Assembly: GCA_008933995.1 (NCBI GenBank)
Contig: WARS01000016.1
Span: 8,201,848 to 8,265,847 of the forward strand
Length of the DNA stretch: 64,000 bases
Direction of reading: 5' to 3'
Origin: Datnioides undecimradiatus
Taxonomy: Eukaryota > Chordata > Actinopteri > Lobotiformes > Datnioididae
The notes under the pieces: model-generated
What the model was told of the DNA's origin: nothing
The model's input: the letters and a program-made list of their open reading frames with translations, nothing else
The model's database searches: none
Part shown: positions 18,968 to 29,950 of the stretch, in pieces
Position numbering within the stretch: the first letter of the stretch is position 1
How the letters are laid out: each line of letters begins with the position of its first letter
Position numbers and translations under genes: made by a program

Positions 18968-21900
18968 TTTTAAAGCATTGTTATGAGATCATGTGAGCAT
19001 CATTTGATGCTTTTTCAACGGTCGACACTGCTGGTTCCTGCTCTTTATATGTACAATTGACTGATGGTGATTAAGCTCTTTAAAGATCTAAGAGTCTTAA
19101 ATTATGTGCAACAAGTTGACAAACCCGCAAAAGCACAGGTTCATTCACAGCCAGCTGTAATGTGACACCTTGTCTTGTTTCAGAGATTACTGAAGGGTTT
19201 AATTTCATAATTGGATAATGTGCAAGGCTCAGATTAGATCAGTGAAGCACCCTCTGATTATAACTCAATATTGTCCTTAATGTTATTTCCAGACTCTACT
19301 TTATGTTGTCTTTATTTCAAAATAAGAGCATACAGTGTAAAACTACCAAGTAAACCGTGTTAACTGTGTGTAAAGAACCAGGGTTCATAATTACATGGAT
19401 TAGAAATGAGATGATCATTTCAGGCTGATAAGAGGTTGTTAGCCCAGATTAGTTGAACAACATTTGAAGAACGGAGGAGAGGGTTTTCAGGTTATCAAGT
19501 GCAGAAGCAGAGAGGGGGACATCTTGTCCTTGTGACCCCGCACCTTTTATGCAAACTCAAAGAGTTTAAAACGTGTGCAAATTCACCTTGTGCTTCTTGC
19601 TGAAAGGCCAGAGCTTGGCACGCACTTTGGGTGGGTTGAGGCTGGAGTCAGAGGTTGCCGGTTTGATGCCCTGGGTGTAGTCTTCAAACTCCACATCTGC
19701 AGGGCGCTCAAAACCAGACTTGTGCTGCTCTATGAAAAGTATTGAGTCCTGCAGAGAGGCAGACAGACACTCACTCGCTGTATAATCTGTAGAAATATTA
19801 ATAATTAATAAATACTCATCTGTATAAATATTATATAACAACTTATATTGGCTGATGTTTGTTTTTGAACATAAAGAAACGGTTACTAATGAGACGTACG
19901 CAGCAGAGTTCTCTGTTTGACCAATACGTTTTTAAAAAGTAAACTTTACTAGAGGTCAACCTCGTGTACAAATATGGATTTGCAAAGTAAAAAAAAAAAA
20001 ACACAGTCCATTGTCTTAAAAATGAAAATAATTCATCACCTCTCTGTCATTGTCACTAGCAGCTACCGGAGCGTGGCTTGTGGCAGTCTGTTAATATCAA
20101 GAGCACTGCATGCTTTTCAGATTTTGAAAAATCACAAATGTTTACTTTACATTTTAGCATCTTCATTTAAGCAGTGTGTGTGTAATTGTGTCTTCTTTTT
20201 TCATTAGTTGCAACAACACATTCTGCGCAAGGGTGAAAATGTGATTGCAAAGCAAACTACAGATATACCAGGTTTCTCATTTGACAATGTTTTGACACTA
20301 CTCCTTTGATCAACAGATGTCAAGCAGCAGCAATGTGCCAGAACAGAAAGGAAGAAGACGACTGTGGGCAAATCAGTAAGGGTGTAACCAATGCTTGGTT
20401 TCACAAAAAAAGGGCTTTTCAAACACACGATGCATCCTAGTGAGCAACACTGAATGTAAACTTGACTTTTGTTTGTTGTCAAGACAACACAACGAACACA
20501 TGCGCGGTCGAACAAACACCCAACATTTACCTGTTTCTCATTAATTTTCAACCCCGCTGCAGAGATTCCATCTAGACACTTGGAGATGATGGGCAGCACC
20601 TTCTTCTCAATGTCTGAGAACTGGCAGTAGGCCTCAGCCATCCGTCGAATCCGCCGCTCATCCATATCCTGCATTTTCTGTTTGGACATTAAATTTCATA
20701 TGATATTCACACTGTCTGTGTTTATATATTGTGCTTTAAAATGTATATGAACACACTGTGTGTTTGTGTGCGTCTCACATTGAAGATTTGCGGTATCTCT
20801 GTGTAATAGAAGAAGTTTTGTTCCTTGTTGTATTTCTGGAGCTGTGCTGCATAGTCATTCCTGCACTCCTCCGCTGTGTGTGTGCGGGCATGGGCATGCT
20901 GCTTGGCCTTCAGAGCGAATGATAGGTGAAACAACAGAAGAGAAAGGGAGGGGAAGATGAAAGGATGCAGGAAGAGGGAGAGACAAAGAGATGCAAAACA
21001 AAATGCAAAGTGGGAGAAATGCAGGACCAGATGCAGGGAGGAAGTGGAGGGAGGGATGGGAGACACCGACAAGGACAGTTCAAGGATTAGGACTGAAAAT
21101 ATCTTAAAAACCAAGAGGTGAAAAAAAATAGCAGTGCTTAGTTGCTGCTGCTGCTGCTGCTGCGTTCGTGCGCGTGTTTACTTTCTCGACATCGAGTTTG
21201 GTGGCGTTGAGGTCGTTCTCTGTTTTCTCTGCTTGTTGTGTGGCTTTTTCGGCCTCCGCCCACTCCTTGGCAAAGCGCTTTTTGGTCTGCAGGGCACACA
21301 CACGCACGCACGCACACACACACACACACGCACAAAGTATTAACAAAGTGAAATCAGGGAGGTCAATCCCCTATAGGGCTTGTTCATCAACCGTGAAAAT
21401 GGCCAGTTGAAACAAATGACATACAATAGATGTATTTATTCTTTTACCTCTGGCTGTCTCTAGTAACGCAGACACATTTAGTTTGACTTTGAGATAGCTG
21501 AGACTTTCTTCTGCCACCGCCAGAAAAATGGAGATTAATGCAATTTGGTTTATTAAAAAACATTTTGCAAATTTTATGAACATATTTTTGCACTTTATAA
21601 AGGATTTATAAGTTTTAATTAAAGAACGTCCTGGTTTATGAATTATTTCCCAGCTGGTGGTGGAACTGTTTTTCTTCATCGGACCACTTCACTGGACCTG
21701 TCAGAAAAGTGCTGTACAGCATCTGGACAAAAACTTGTAACAGAACATTTGTTGGCTTATGAGAAATGAGGTTCAATATACTTTATTGTGAATTAATGAC
21801 AGTGTGTTTGGCAGTGTGTGGACTTCATGACACTGTATAGCAATGGGTTATTATTATTATTATGTGAGTAATATAACAATAATCTGTTTTTATTTATTGA

Positions 21901-24900
21901 GACAACATATTCTAATAAAAATGTGCATCACATGGATACATAAAGTGGGACGCTCACCATGTTCTGTACATTATATCCTCAACATTTAAATGAGTGTGAT
22001 CAACTAGAAAGCGAAACCAAACATTTTAAACATTCAGCAACATGTGCGTCCTGCGAATTACTGTGGATTATTCACAGACTTTACTGTAAATAGATTTCAG
22101 TGGAACTATTTTTTAACCACAAAAAGAAAGTTGGTGTCCAGTTTTTCTCACTAGCATCAACAATTTCCTCTCATTGAGGAACAAGCGGGAACCTCAGATA
22201 GTACTTATATAAAAATGGCAACGATTCATTTTACAGATCTGCATATTTTGAGTAAGTTTGTAGGAAAGAAACATATAAATAGAGTGTCTACACTCAGCTT
22301 TAAGAACGAACTGTAGGGCTGTATTTCTCCCATAATTAGTACTAAATAAAACAGTTCTTTCAATTAAACATTCGAGAAATTGTTGGAAAATCGAAGGAAG
22401 CATTGAATTTGTAAAGTGAAGCTTCTCATCTGCATGGTTAGATACCAATTTTCCTCATTTCGGTGAACAAACCATTTAAATAACAACCACGTGATCCAGA
22501 CAGGAAGCAACAGCAGCACGCGACTCACACTTTCTAGATGTTTAAAGCTGCTCTCCAGATTCTGCTGGGCCTTCTTGGCATCAGACAGGTGCTGTCAAAG
22601 AAAGAGGTTTGAGGTTATGACCCAGCATACAGTGTCAATCCACCAAACATCCCTGTTCCCTATTTCATCCTTTCTCTCCCTTCCTCCCTCCATTTCTCAC
22701 TATTTTGCGCTCCTGTTTCAGATCCTGAAGGTACTTGGTGAGTTCAACACAGATGGCAGTCATCATGTTTTCGGCAATGAGCTCCCGTTGGCCAGCGTAA
22801 TCGTTCAGCTCGTTCAGGATCTCCTGAAATGATCCGTGATTGCTAAATCTGCAATGGGAAGGAGAGACAGTTTGGGAAAATCATCACAGCTGGAGAGACC
22901 AACACTTAGCTGAACCCCTACCCTAAGCAGAAACCATAGTTAAGCAACTGGAAAGGCCTGTTAAACTTTGGATTTCTCCACTTATCTGCAAAAACACAAG
23001 GGCAGATGCGAAAGGAATTAATGACAAAGTGTGTATATCTGAGTATAGGCATATTTGGCTAACTTGCTAACTACAATATAGTGTTACATCTAACTATGTC
23101 ATTTGCTGAGGTTACAGGTTTCTTTAGAAAAATATCTTTTAAGCACACAGGAAACTACTATATTACAGTTTGAAGCAACTGACTTTCTCTTGTTTTGGGG
23201 AAGTTTACACCCAAGAAACTCCAGCCAGTGCTGAGTTAGAGCTACATTTTACTCCCTTATTGGTTATTCCTCATTCTCAGCTTTCGTTCTATGTAAATGA
23301 CGCAAACTGAAAATAATAATGACTGGAATTTTTAAACAACTCACAGCTAATATATAATGTACCTTGGCTGAGGCGTACAGCTCCAGTGACTAAGGTAATT
23401 TAAGGAATAGCCAATTACATTTTTCATGCAAAATAAGAGAGTAGATGGAAGCACAATGGAAACGGGACGTTTTAGTCCTCTTACTTGCAGTCTTGCTCTT
23501 CCTTGCTTCCTCGTTTGGCATATTTCTTTGTAAGGCTCCTGTTAGACAGTGTAAAAGAGGCAGTGTGACAAACAAACATGAACACATTGAGGTAAATATG
23601 AACAGAAGCAAGCTCGTAAAAACCAAAGGCACACCTGAGCTGCTTGGCGTAGTTCTGCTCTATCTCCGTCCGCTCCTTCACAAACTTTATGTAACGCTCC
23701 ACCAGGTCGAGGCCTGACTGCGTATGCTTGTCGATGTGATCATACTGGTCCTGAGAGAGGAAAACAAGGAGCAACACGTTTCCATATAAATGTATGCACA
23801 CAGGAGGCATCTGTTGAGAAACAAGCAATCCTCTGACACACAGCTGCCAAGGTGCAGTCTAAGCTGTTTGGATAGCTTTACTTTTTCTTTTAGTTCTCTG
23901 GAACTGAACAGAAACAATAGGTGTGTGGATACAGTTGAGGGTGGTTAGGTCAGCGTAGGACTAGCTTCCACTGTCGTGCCCAGTCAAGATAATGTAACAG
24001 GACTAAACATAAACACAGTGAGAGCAGGGAGATTTCTAAGGTCAAACTGTGTAACATTCTGGACTGGCCAAGTCAGTCACATGACCTCTGGTATCATGCG
24101 TTTCATCCTTTGAAGACCAGACTGAAGGCAAAAAACGAAACAAGAAGTGAAGCTGGCTGCTGTACAAGACAGAGAATCAGTAGGGAACTATGACACTTTG
24201 AGTTCAAAACACTAGTTGTGTGTACTGTGTCCTGCGATTGTCATGTTGCTTTCTGAGCGTCATTGCTCTTGCATACTTTCTATTTTAATCTATTCTTGTT
24301 TTCATTTTATACACTTTTTACTACATGTTTTCTTTCTCTAGTAGTTTGTATTTATTCTGTCCCGTGCTGCTGTAACCCAAACTTCCCCTCTGGCAGACCA
24401 ATAAAGGACTGTCTTAAGTTTCTGCTGATGTCAGTTGCTCTTTAAACTACAGCTAAAATGCTTATTTCAAAATTTTTTGTTTTTTTTTTTGGTTTTATGT
24501 TGTCCTGTGTTACACTTAACTAAACATTTTGGGATTTGGGACTGTTTTCAGATAAAATTAGCACTGATGATGTCACCATAGGTTTAAGGTTTTAACATTA
24601 AATATTAAATATGATGATTGTCGTAAACAATGCAAAAAAGGTCATAATTACTATGCTATAGCTTTCTTAGGCAACTGTGACTAATAAACTTTCAACTTCC
24701 TTTTGTGGTTTGGTTTTGATTTATACCGTATGTCCTTTAATTGAAATGCTTTTGAGTAACTTTGTCTCTGTAAACTGTAGGCAGAGCTGCAACTAATGTT
24801 TATTTTCATGACTGATTAATCTGCTGTTTATCTTCTGTCGATAAAATCTCAAAACAGGTGCACTTTGCTAGCACAGTAGCAACAGTAACAAATCCAGACA

Positions 24901-27900
24901 ACTATGCAGCTGAATTCAGCTAATAGTTGGTATTTTGGCTTGAAATTTAAATGCTGAATTCATCACTAAAGCGGTAGTTATCAATATTTTCAAAAACAGT
25001 TCATGGAAAAGAAAATGTGAAATTAACCCTAAAGCGTCCAATAGATCAATCACACAAACCTACGGAGAACGAACACCTGAATGTGCGACGACTTTCAGCT
25101 TTAAAGAGATTGACCTTGTTTCACTTCATTGTTTAGTTGTCCACATGTTTAGTATTTAGTGTTCACTCCCACCTGTCTCAGCATCGTTTCCTGCACCAGG
25201 TCACTGTTTTAAGTGAAAACGCTCTAAAAGCACCACCTGTGCACTACCTGCTCAGCACCAAACAACAGACAGACTCCATGCCCCATTTACACCTGGTATT
25301 AAAAGTGGATCTGTGGCTCGACACTTTATCTGTAGGATAAATGGCCCGATCTTGCCTTTGCATTTGGTTTGACGTGTTCTTCCTCTTCTCATTGAGATCG
25401 TATCTATGTCCTACAGAGCAAAATCTCTGTGTGAGTAAGTAGTGATGGTGGCAATCAGCCCATGTCTCCCTTAAAGCATTTAGCAGCTAAGATACCAAGT
25501 ACTTCCCTCGTGAGTAGGTAGAGACCAAAACAACAGTTGAAAACCCAAAGATTTCAGACGACTGTCATAGCAGATTAAGAAGAAACGATATGTTCACTTG
25601 TATAAGGCCAAAACCAATAACTATTTTTGCTTGAGAGAAATATGTTAACATTTCACCCATCAGTAAAATAGCACTGATTCAGTTTCTGTCCATCAACTGA
25701 GGGTTTGAGTTTGAATTTGATTGCCTAAATTTGCATCAGGCTGTGGATCTGCACTAATGCAAACAGGAAGCCTACGGGTTATCCTCCATGCATACACACA
25801 CACACAAACACACACGTACAGTATCCTCCCTACTTTCAATTTGTCGCACACACAAAAAGTACAAAGGAGTAGTGGACAATAAAAGCAAACTTTCAACATT
25901 CCTCTCTTGCTCTTTACACACATCCATGCATTGAAAAAACACACAGACGTCCACACACGCACGCAAACCACGCTCTCAAACCTGTTGGACAGGTAACATC
26001 TGTCCTCTCTGTCCTCATTGGCTTATACCTACAAAGTGTCAGGACACACAGTAAATGTCTCAGTGAAGACGAATGTGATCACAGAGCTGAATGTGAACAC
26101 ATGGGAGTGCGGACGCACAAAGCAGCAGGGTGGTTCTGTTGCTGTGTCTCTTGTGAAATACAGACAGACTCCACCTTTTGGTTGTTCATGCATGTGCGTG
26201 TGTGTCTGTGTGTGTGTAGAGGCTGCAGGGTCTTTTGGAGCCAGAGACATAGATACAGAGTCCTCAGAGGAGGGGGAAGCTAAATGGAGATCATACAGTA
26301 ACACACTTAGCAATGTCCTGGATACAAGAAGGCTGGGAGGAGGCAGGGAAGGAAGAAGGAAAGGGATTAGAAAACATCAGAATAAGCTGTAGTGAAGAAA
26401 GCGCTATGTCTGTTAAGAGCTGCGCCCAAAAACTGCAGCGATCAAGGTAAACAGTTGAGAAACAAACTGTGAATACAGCTGGTGACAGCGATGTAAAAGA
26501 GCTTGTGAAAAACCTTTAAGATACTCTATTCCTGCATGCATTAACAACTTCTGCTGCTACGCCCCATTGCTTTCCTGTAGTACATCTGTATGTATGTGTG
26601 TGAGGAGGAAATACTGATAGTGAGACTGAGAGGGTTCAGGAATGAGATAATCATTAGCTCAGTTTGAACCTCCGCCCTGTGACTGACAGTCCCAGGGGCC
26701 TCTCCAAACCCTGGAACCAGTCAAACTAGTCCCACCCCTCGTGGTGACGAAACACAGAAACATGCATGCTTCCTGATCCAGGCTGATCTGCAGTCAGATT
26801 CTAGCTAACCTCACTATTTTTTTGGCTATTACTACTTGTTTGTTCAATATTTTTATAGAGTCGCTGAAATCTAAAGCTGCAAAGGAGAGCAGGCAAATAC
26901 AGCCTTGTCTCTTTCCAGTGCATGATCAAATGTCACCAAACCTTATGGTGACACACAACCATTCAGACAATATACATTTGCTTTTCATCGTAGTATTGTT
27001 TCTGATAAAATCTCTAGAAACTTTGAGCTCTTCAAATATAACTATTACTTTCTGTAGCAAAACTGTAACGTGGGTCCTTCTATCAAATGTGTCTTCTATT
27101 AAATCTGACTGCTGCCCAAGACAATTCATGTGCAGCTTACAAGTAGAAGTGAGTATGGGCTTCTGGGCTTATTTTTGTTTGCAGTACTTCATAAAGTAAT
27201 TACAATTATGCTGTGGAAAAGTAACTAAGAACTGTATATTAGCAAGCTGACTTTAGCTTTGCCAGTTTGTTTCGTTACATTTGTCATGGCTCATCTGGAA
27301 GATAGCAGTCGTGGTGATTTCCCAAAGTGTGTGCAAGTGTGTGTATAACTATGTGTAAGTGTGTTTTTAAAAAAAGATATGGCACATTTTTAAATATAAA
27401 AGACACTGGTCACATTGTCACAGAAATCTTTTTTAACAATGACCTTTTGTGAAATGTGATTGGGCAGCCAAACAGTGGGCAAACCCATACAACTGGACTT
27501 CCCCAGAGTTTACAGGAAGATTTAAAGATACCAACTTCATTGTGGCAGAGGGACTTTGGGGAAATGTGTCTAAACTGACACAGAATCAGTAGAATATCTT
27601 CAGCATGTATGTTGCAGAAGAAAACTACAAGGGGAAATGAAATTGAAGAAAAAGTACATGTTTCACTCAGTTTAGACAAAGAGCATTTGAGCTGGAACAA
27701 GCTCATTTATGAAAGATGGAAACAGTTGCCCGTTTAACTGAGGCAATTACATGATGAGTGTCAGTAAACTGACAGCAAATGGAGGAACTGCGCTGTTTAA
27801 CAAGCACACATGTTCAAAATTCATTTGTTCCAGCATTTCCTGCAACGTATCTGAATATCTTGTTGATTGTTGAGACAAAACAGGCAACATAAAGACACGA

Positions 27901-29349
27901 CCTTTGTTACAGGCCTTTCTTTCACATTCTACAGACCGAAGAATTAGTTGATTAAAGAAAATAATGACTGGTTACAGCACTAGCTGTTAATATATTTTCG
28001 CCATAATTGCATAATCGACCAGTGGTTTCAACTCTGGCAATGACATGTTTTGATTTTCCCACAATTAAGTCTGATTAAGCCAGGGTTTATCAGACCCAAT
28101 CAAACGAGCCCCCGAGCAGCAGCTGTTGAATAATTTTGAATTTAACTTCCCCAGCAAGCTCTGCATTGAACACAGCAGCCTCACCCAGTCTGTGTTTAAC
28201 TGTGGACTAATCTCTGAGGCATGTGCTCAGACTTTGACCACAATCACAGCAGGATTTGGGGAAATAAGACATGTTTGCTCTTCACGTCTTAAGCCAAACG
28301 CACACTGTAAAAATGCCAATCATCTTCCACATTAACCTTTATTAGTGTAGAACTAAAATAAGTGACCTATTAGAAATTAATCTATCAAGACATAATCAGG
28401 ACTTATTTAGACAAGTGATCAATGTTATATCAGGCAAAAATGCCAAACTTTCTCTTGTTCAGCTTCTCAAATGTGAGGATTTCCTGCCTTTCTACAAGTC
28501 CTGTGAGGTGGTAAACAGGATGTCTTCAGGTTTTGGGCTGCTGGTCGGACAAAAACGAGCAATGAGAAGACAGAAACTTGTCTAATTTTAAAGTTTTGAC
28601 TGAAATTTTACATTCACTAGACCCCACAATTAATTTTATTGAGCAACCAAATGACAAATCGATTGATTAATCAAGAAACTAATCATAATGAATCGTTACT
28701 TGCAGACTTGGATCAGCAGCAACTCTGGACTTAGTCCTTTTAGTTTCATGCTACTGACTCCACTTAAATCACTGGTGTTGGTGTGAGTGTGTGTGTGTGT
28801 GTGTGAGTGTGTGTGGTATGTGATAAGCAGCTCTGACCTGATGACTGTCACTGTGATTCACAGCCAAAACGCTGACCAGATGCAGTCGTAAGTCACACAG
28901 ATGAGCCTTCATTAAAAGGCCAGCCTGCCTCAACACAACCTCAACACTTCCTGAGATCACAAGGCAAAGCTCAGGTTCGAGCATGCATGACAGAGAAGGG
29001 AAAGATGGTGGCGTACACCTTCAGCCTACAGTAGATAAGGAAACCAGGAAAGCAATAAACGCTCTCGCTTCTTTTCCCCTCTGCTTATGATAAGGTATGC
29101 AGCAGGAGTTGCGAAATCCTCTGGCTGCAGGCTTACAGAGAGACTCCTGCTGTTGTCTCAAGATTACTTATCCCAGGCCTAAAAACAAGAGCACCGTGTT
29201 CACACTGTGTCGACGAAAACAATGAGCAGGACAGACTGCTCTTCAGGGATGTTGAAGGTATTTCGTTTAAATGACTCCTCCAACGGGACTCAACCTTCTT
29301 CTCCTATGTCAGCTGTCAAACTTACCCAAAGATCTGTTCCCCAGTCCAT
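14084..29349 (-). CDS. trip10: Cdc42-interacting protein 4 (TRIP10)
   Basis: Fifteen exons join in phase from ATG 29347-29349 to TAA 14084-14086, giving 560 residues (human CIP4 is about 545-601). CIP4 is a cytosolic adaptor that bends membrane and links Cdc42 to N-WASP and dynamin in endocytosis. Domains: F-BAR about 1-285, starting [13 protein letters not shown] and continuing through [35 protein letters not shown] and [13 protein letters not shown]; a Pro-rich segment at 317-345; HR1 about 376-460 with [15 protein letters not shown] and [15 protein letters not shown]3 about 503-560 with [15 protein letters not shown] and GYIPSSYV. The segment [18 protein letters not shown] and the Pro-rich insert match CIP4 rather than FNBP1 or FNBP1L. 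Introns range from 53 bases to 5.6 kb. A 12-base cassette at 14891-14902 may add four residues. It converges on sh2d3a, as in mammals. Confidence 0.95.
14322..14428 (-). CDS. trip10: trip10 exon, acidic region and SH3 start
   Basis: [20 protein letters not shown], then [16 protein letters not shown]. Acceptor TTCATTTCAG, donor GTACAT. Human CIP4 has a matching IYTEFDEDF stretch before its SH3. Confidence 0.95.
14891..14902 (-). CDS. trip10: Possible 12-nt trip10 microexon
   Basis: On the minus strand a pyrimidine-rich tract ending CGCCAG is followed by twelve bases and GTACTTG. Including them keeps the frame (adds about ACCS-type residues) and so does skipping them. Evidence is only splice-site shape and phase. 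Confidence 0.25.
15024..15091 (-). CDS. trip10: trip10 exon, end of HR1
   Basis: [19 protein letters not shown] then TQH. It follows KYE of the previous exon, matching human KYEAWLAEAESR. Donor GTAAGA. Confidence 0.9.
15196..15328 (-). CDS. trip10: trip10 exon, HR1 second helix
   Basis: [19 protein letters not shown], then [18 protein letters not shown] and GDLAKYE. QMGDP.SLEPQI is diagnostic of the CIP4/FNBP1 family HR1 (Cdc42-binding) coiled coil. Confidence 0.96.
15340..15690 (-). mobile_element. Tc1/mariner transposase relic
   Basis: The minus strand encodes a decayed C-terminal transposase piece: [19 protein letters not shown], then [19 protein letters not shown]. This resembles the second and third catalytic Asp/Glu blocks of Tc1-like DDE transposases (QQDNAP.H and SPDLNPIEHLWDE). 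It is short, frameshifted relative to a full element and sits in a trip10 intron, so it is inactive. Ends were not found. Confidence 0.85.
16585..16694 (-). CDS. trip10: trip10 exon, HR1 first helix
   Basis: [20 protein letters not shown], then [16 protein letters not shown]. The acceptor is TATGTAG immediately after a GT repeat. At 110 bases, skipping would shift the frame. Confidence 0.95.
16701..16740. repeat. (CA)n / minus-strand (GT)n at splice acceptor
   Basis: On the minus strand a GT tract of about 19 units ends 6 bases before the acceptor of the trip10 exon 16585-16694 and occupies the place of its polypyrimidine tract. Confidence 0.95.
16741..18466. other. trip10 intron
   Basis: About 1.7 kb with nothing coding apart from shadow frames. 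No clear mobile element was recognised. Confidence 0.5.
18467..18637 (-). CDS. trip10: trip10 exon, Pro-rich segment
   Basis: 57 codons, phase 0: [19 protein letters not shown], then [14 protein letters not shown] and [19 protein letters not shown]. The acceptor CCCTTTTCAG gives the right phase; an inner one (CTGCAG before CACTCC) would also fit and give a shorter form. Human CIP4 has a Pro-rich segment followed by SKSVKPRLAS here. Confidence 0.85.
18918..18963. repeat. (GT)n microsatellite
   Basis: An uninterrupted GT tract in a trip10 intron. Confidence 0.97.
19587..19748 (-). CDS. trip10: trip10 exon, F-BAR C-terminal extension
   Basis: [19 protein letters not shown], then [18 protein letters not shown] and [23 protein letters not shown] is a CIP4 signature. 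54 codons, phase 0. Confidence 0.97.
20531..20677 (-). CDS. trip10: trip10 exon, F-BAR
   Basis: [20 protein letters not shown], then [20 protein letters not shown] and KINEKQ. QDMDERR is invariant in this family. 49 codons, phase 0. Confidence 0.97.
20779..20907 (-). CDS. trip10: trip10 exon, F-BAR
   Basis: [20 protein letters not shown], then [20 protein letters not shown] and IFN. Matches human AEESKNEYAAQLQ and PQIF. 43 codons. Confidence 0.97.
21143..21163 (-). repeat. (CAG)7 trinucleotide repeat beside splice donor
   Basis: Seven CAG units on the transcribed sense of trip10, about 18 bases inside the intron after the donor of exon 21182-21286. Confidence 0.9.
21182..21286 (-). CDS. trip10: trip10 exon, F-BAR
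   Basis: [20 protein letters not shown], then [23 protein letters not shown] and NATK.DVEK are conserved. Donor GTAAAC; acceptor CCCTGCAG preceded by a GT/GC-rich repeat. 35 codons. Confidence 0.96.
21287..22528. other. trip10 intron
   Basis: About 1.2 kb, AT-rich. Starts with a CA/CGCA repeat (21295-21330). No exon or mobile element recognised. Confidence 0.5.
22529..22591 (-). CDS. trip10: trip10 exon, F-BAR
   Basis: [20 protein letters not shown] then S. 21 codons, phase 0, donor GTGAGT. Aligns with human HFQEGRRAQQQLENGFKQLE. Confidence 0.95.
22701..22848 (-). CDS. trip10: trip10 exon, F-BAR
   Basis: [20 protein letters not shown], then [20 protein letters not shown] and [17 protein letters not shown] is a family hallmark. 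Acceptor CCCATTGCAG. Confidence 0.97.
22849..23484. other. trip10 intron
   Basis: About 0.64 kb, no feature recognised. Confidence 0.5.
23485..23538 (-). CDS. trip10: trip10 exon, F-BAR
   Basis: A 54-base exon reading [18 protein letters not shown] across its junctions. It restores the frame between neighbours and matches human SLVKKYLPKRPAKDDPESK. Confidence 0.95.
23635..23750 (-). CDS. trip10: trip10 exon 2, F-BAR
   Basis: [20 protein letters not shown], then [33 protein letters not shown] is the most conserved block of this F-BAR class. Confidence 0.98.
24780..24970. repeat. Fragment of AT-rich dispersed repeat
   Basis: Begins with GCTGCAACTAATGTTTATTT and contains GACTGATTAATCTGCTG, the terminal motif shared with copies at 28680-28710, 53860-53930 and 63720-63812. 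Confidence 0.5.
25465..25545. repeat. Dispersed repeat fragment (second family)
   Basis: TTTAGCAGCTAAGATACCAA and GTACTTCCCTCGTGAGTAGG, then AGAGACCAAAAC. The same string of words recurs at 42415-42505. Confidence 0.5.
27905..28000. repeat. Fragment of AT-rich dispersed repeat
   Basis: CATTCTACAGACCGAAGAAT, then TTAGTTGATTAAAGAAAATA. Matches the 3' portion of the copy at 28425-28710. Confidence 0.45.
28425..28710. repeat. Near-complete AT-rich dispersed repeat
   Basis: A copy with internal words AAATGCCAAACTTTCTC, CAGCTTCTCAAATGTGAGGA and GGTTTTGGGCTGCTGGTCGG, ending GATTGATTAATCAAGAAACT. Partial copies share these words elsewhere in the window. No coding capacity; most likely a non-autonomous element. 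Confidence 0.6.
29326..29349 (-). CDS. trip10: trip10 exon 1 (start codon)
   Basis: ATG at 29347-29349 followed by codons for MDWGTDLW and donor GTAAGT. Human CIP4 starts MDWGTELWDQ, and the next exon supplies DQ, so this start is secure. Confidence 0.95.
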
Positions 29350-29647
29350 GGCTGCAGAAAGTCCAGCTGTGGGGGGGGGATCCTGACTGTAGTTTTACGG
29401 CAAAGAGAGTAACAACCAGGTGGTGGCGGCGGTGAAGGAGGAAAAGGGAGGAGAATCAAACCCTCAGCTCCTCTCCTTGTTAAGATTCCACAAAACTTTT
29501 TGAGCCTCGAAAGCGGAGATGGCGGAGGAAATGTTCGGAGGAAGTCTACGCCTTCTCCTTGGCACTGACGCGGCTGTCCTGTTTCTCCCAGCCAGCGGAG
29601 AGAGAAAATATGTCCAGGCGCTTTTTCCTCAAACAACTTTGGGTCCC

Positions 29648-29682
<35 letters not shown>

Positions 29683-29950
29683 GCGAGAGAGAGAGAGAGA
29701 GAGCAAGAGAGCGAGAGAGAGAGGGGGAGAGAGAGAGAGGGAAGGGGGAGGAACCGGGTGGGAAAACCTACCAGCAGCGCGTCCCTGCTCCTGTTTGTTT
29801 TATCTTAAAGAAGCAGCTTGAGGTTATTTTCATCATAAACGCCCCCGAAAAACCGGAACGTCGAAACTCTGTAACGTATACCGTCTGGAGATAAACCAAC
29901 AACGATCTCCGGTTATGACACTGCACCTGGGAAAGTAAAGTGCAATAAAT
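29350..29950 (-). promoter_or_regulatory. trip10: trip10 5' UTR and probable promoter
   Basis: The region just upstream of the trip10 start is richer in G+C and CpG than the surroundings up to about 29880 and includes a long GA repeat. The transcription start is not resolvable by eye. Confidence 0.4.
29650..29745. repeat. (GA)n repeat with GAGC interruptions
   Basis: A purine tract of nearly 100 bases in the trip10 5' flank. Such GA tracts can bind GAGA-type factors or form triplexes; whether this one does is unknown. Confidence 0.95.

Larger units (their letters stand above)
23751..29325. other. trip10: trip10 intron 1
   Basis: A 5.6-kb first intron. It holds fragments of dispersed repeats (24780-24970, 25465-25545, 27905-28000, 28425-28710) and short CA/GT tracts (25794-25815, 28787-28810). 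No nested gene is supported. Confidence 0.7.

Noticed and set aside
29559-29894. Arg/Glu-repeat protein
   Set aside because: Direct translation of the GA microsatellite.
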